Source: CAIKMD01 sp035552195 (GTDB taxonomy: Bacteria > Pseudomonadota > Alphaproteobacteria > ATCC43930 > CGMCC-115725). Taken from it: 64,000 nucleotides of DNA. Location of the stretch: assembly GCA_035552195.1 (NCBI GenBank), contig DASZLU010000007.1, forward strand, positions 1-64,000, given 5' to 3'. The notes beneath the pieces are model-generated. The model was not told where the DNA came from, made no database searches, and worked only from the letters and a program-made list of their open reading frames with translations. The position numbers and the translations under genes were made by a program. Shown piece after piece: positions 63,189 through 64,000 of the stretch (its first letter is position 1; every line of letters begins with the position of its first letter).

Positions 63189-64000
63189 ATGCCGCAAGCC
63201 TATACCGTCACCGAACATCTCTATGACGTCGTCGTCGTCGGTGCCGGCGGCGCCGGCCTGCGCGCGACGCTGGGCATGGCCGCCGCGGGTCTCAAGACGG
63301 CCTGCGTGACCAAGGTCTTCCCGACGCGCAGCCACACCGTCGCGGCGCAAGGCGGCATCGGCGCCGCGCTCGGCAATATGGGTCCGGACGAATGGCGCTG
63401 GCACATGTACGACACCGTCAAAGGGTCGGACTGGCTCGGCGATCAGGACGCGATCGAATATATGTGCCGCGAGGCGATCCCCGCGGTCTACGAGCTCGAG
63501 CATTTCGGCGTGCCGTTCTCGCGAACCGAAGACGGCCGCATCTATCAGCGGCCTTTCGGCGGTCATACGGTCGATTACGGCAAGGAGATGGCGAAGCGCG
63601 CTTGCGCCGCCGCCGACCGCACCGGCCACGCCATCATCCACACGCTCTATCAGCAGTGCCTTAGGGCCAACGCCGAGTTCTTCGTCGAGTATTTCGCCAT
63701 CGATCTGATCATGGACGAAGATGGTGTGTGCCGCGGTCTCCTCGCCTGGGACCTCGAGACCGGCACGCTGCATCGCTTCCGCGCCCATATGGTCGTGCTC
63801 GCCTCGGGCGGTTACGGACGGGCCTATTTCTCCTGCACCTCGGCGCATACTTGCACCGGCGACGGCAACGCGATGGTGCTCCGCGGCGGCATGCCGCTGC
63901 AGGACATGGAATTCATCCAATTCCATCCGACCGGCATTTACGGCGCCGGCTGTCTCATCACCGAAGGCGCGCGTGGCGAAGGCGGCTACGTCACCAATTC
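63189..64000 (+). CDS. sdhA: Succinate dehydrogenase flavoprotein subunit (3' end outside window)
   Basis: The first 270 residues of SdhA are present. The FAD-binding VVVVGAGGAGLRA is near the start; the covalent-FAD His is in RSHTVAAQGGIGAALG. PFGGHTVDYG and the substrate-site DMEFIQFHPTGIYG, then EGARGEGG, also match. The enzyme oxidises succinate to fumarate and passes electrons to SdhB, expected just beyond the edge. The frame runs to base 64000 without a stop. Confidence 0.97.
   Translation, partial: MPQAYTVTEHLYDVVVVGAGGAGLRATLGMAAAGLKTACVTKVFPTRSHTVAAQGGIGAALGNMGPDEWRWHMYDTVKGSDWLGDQDAIEYMCREAIPAVYELEHFGVPFSRTEDGRIYQRPFGGHTVDYGKEMAKRACAAADRTGHAIIHTLYQQCLRANAEFFVEYFAIDLIMDEDGVCRGLLAWDLETGTLHRFRAHMVVLASGGYGRAYFSCTSAHTCTGDGNAMVLRGGMPLQDMEFIQFHPTGIYGAGCLITEGARGEGGYVTN

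Noticed and set aside
62178..63926. A 582-codon open frame on the minus strand
   Set aside because: It lies opposite the CitE-like gene and sdhC-sdhD-sdhA, all with clear families, and has the His/Asp/Arg-rich composition of a shadow frame.

Overview
The window looks like chromosomal DNA of a free-living alphaproteobacterium. It is GC-rich, with codons strongly biased to G/C at the third position. Alphaproteobacterial signatures include the bolA / J-domain gene / cobS / cobT block (aerobic cobaltochelatase), a CitE-like lyase directly before sdhCDA, an argD-argF-hslO operon, and several small conserved alphaproteobacterial proteins of unknown function. The order cannot be fixed from the sequence alone. 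Most of the window is ordinary housekeeping DNA. I saw no insertion sequence, prophage, CRISPR array or integron.

Layout. 1-8.7 kb: a cut signal-peptide gene, a small lipoprotein, a PKHD-type hydroxylase, a TPR/GT41 (SPINDLY/OGT-like) glycosyltransferase, an AsmA protein, an outer-membrane beta-barrel protein behind a candidate sigma-54 promoter, and a YdcF-type protein. 8.9-12.7 kb: an exosortase-type (XrtA/PEP-CTERM) glycosyltransferase, then ugd and a UDP-glucuronate decarboxylase, which together make UDP-xylose. 12.9-16.8 kb: bolA, a J-domain protein, cobS and cobT. 16.9-22 kb: a GNAT acetyltransferase, an IalB-like protein, rlmN, two cupins and a set of small unknown genes. 22-24.1 kb: two tandem orphan substrate-binding proteins. 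24.2-25.7 kb: a second XrtA-type glycosyltransferase followed by a deletion scar that keeps the first codons of wecB and what looks like the tail of a wecC-like gene.

25.8-32.9 kb: arsC with an ATPase, a luciferase-like monooxygenase, argG, two cell-envelope lipoproteins, folD, YggU and YggT. 33-36.4 kb: tRNA-Ala(CGC), a second folD, apaG, folE and a three-gene unit of a putative winged-helix protein with two small membrane proteins. 36.4-40.1 kb: argD, argF, hslO and a lipoprotein. 40.3-42.5 kb: a fluoroacetate-dehalogenase-type hydrolase coupled to a flavin monooxygenase gene broken by one amber codon. 42.6-48.9 kb: an aldo/keto reductase, an ABC-2 permease, recX, a large MscS channel, a LysE exporter and a sulfite-oxidase-like protein. 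49-52 kb: a large secreted protein of unknown function, a DUF169 protein and a glutathione peroxidase. 52.2-56.9 kb: a Gld-type ABC exporter set (ATPase, permease, GldG, DUF4340). 57-64 kb: pirin, two lipoproteins, panB, hdeD, asd, a CitE-like lyase and sdhC-sdhD-sdhA (sdhA runs off the end).

The clearest working groups are nucleotide-sugar and polysaccharide synthesis (8.9-12.7 kb, with a decayed partner at 24-25.7 kb), folate/C1 metabolism (two folD genes and folE), arginine synthesis (argG; argD-argF), and the TCA step run by succinate dehydrogenase. The most interesting points are the decayed loci (the wecB/wecC scar and the single-stop monooxygenase), the duplicated folD and substrate-binding genes, the sigma-54-like promoter with an overlapping perfect palindrome, and the uncharacterised three-gene membrane unit. 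I found no convincing wholly new system.
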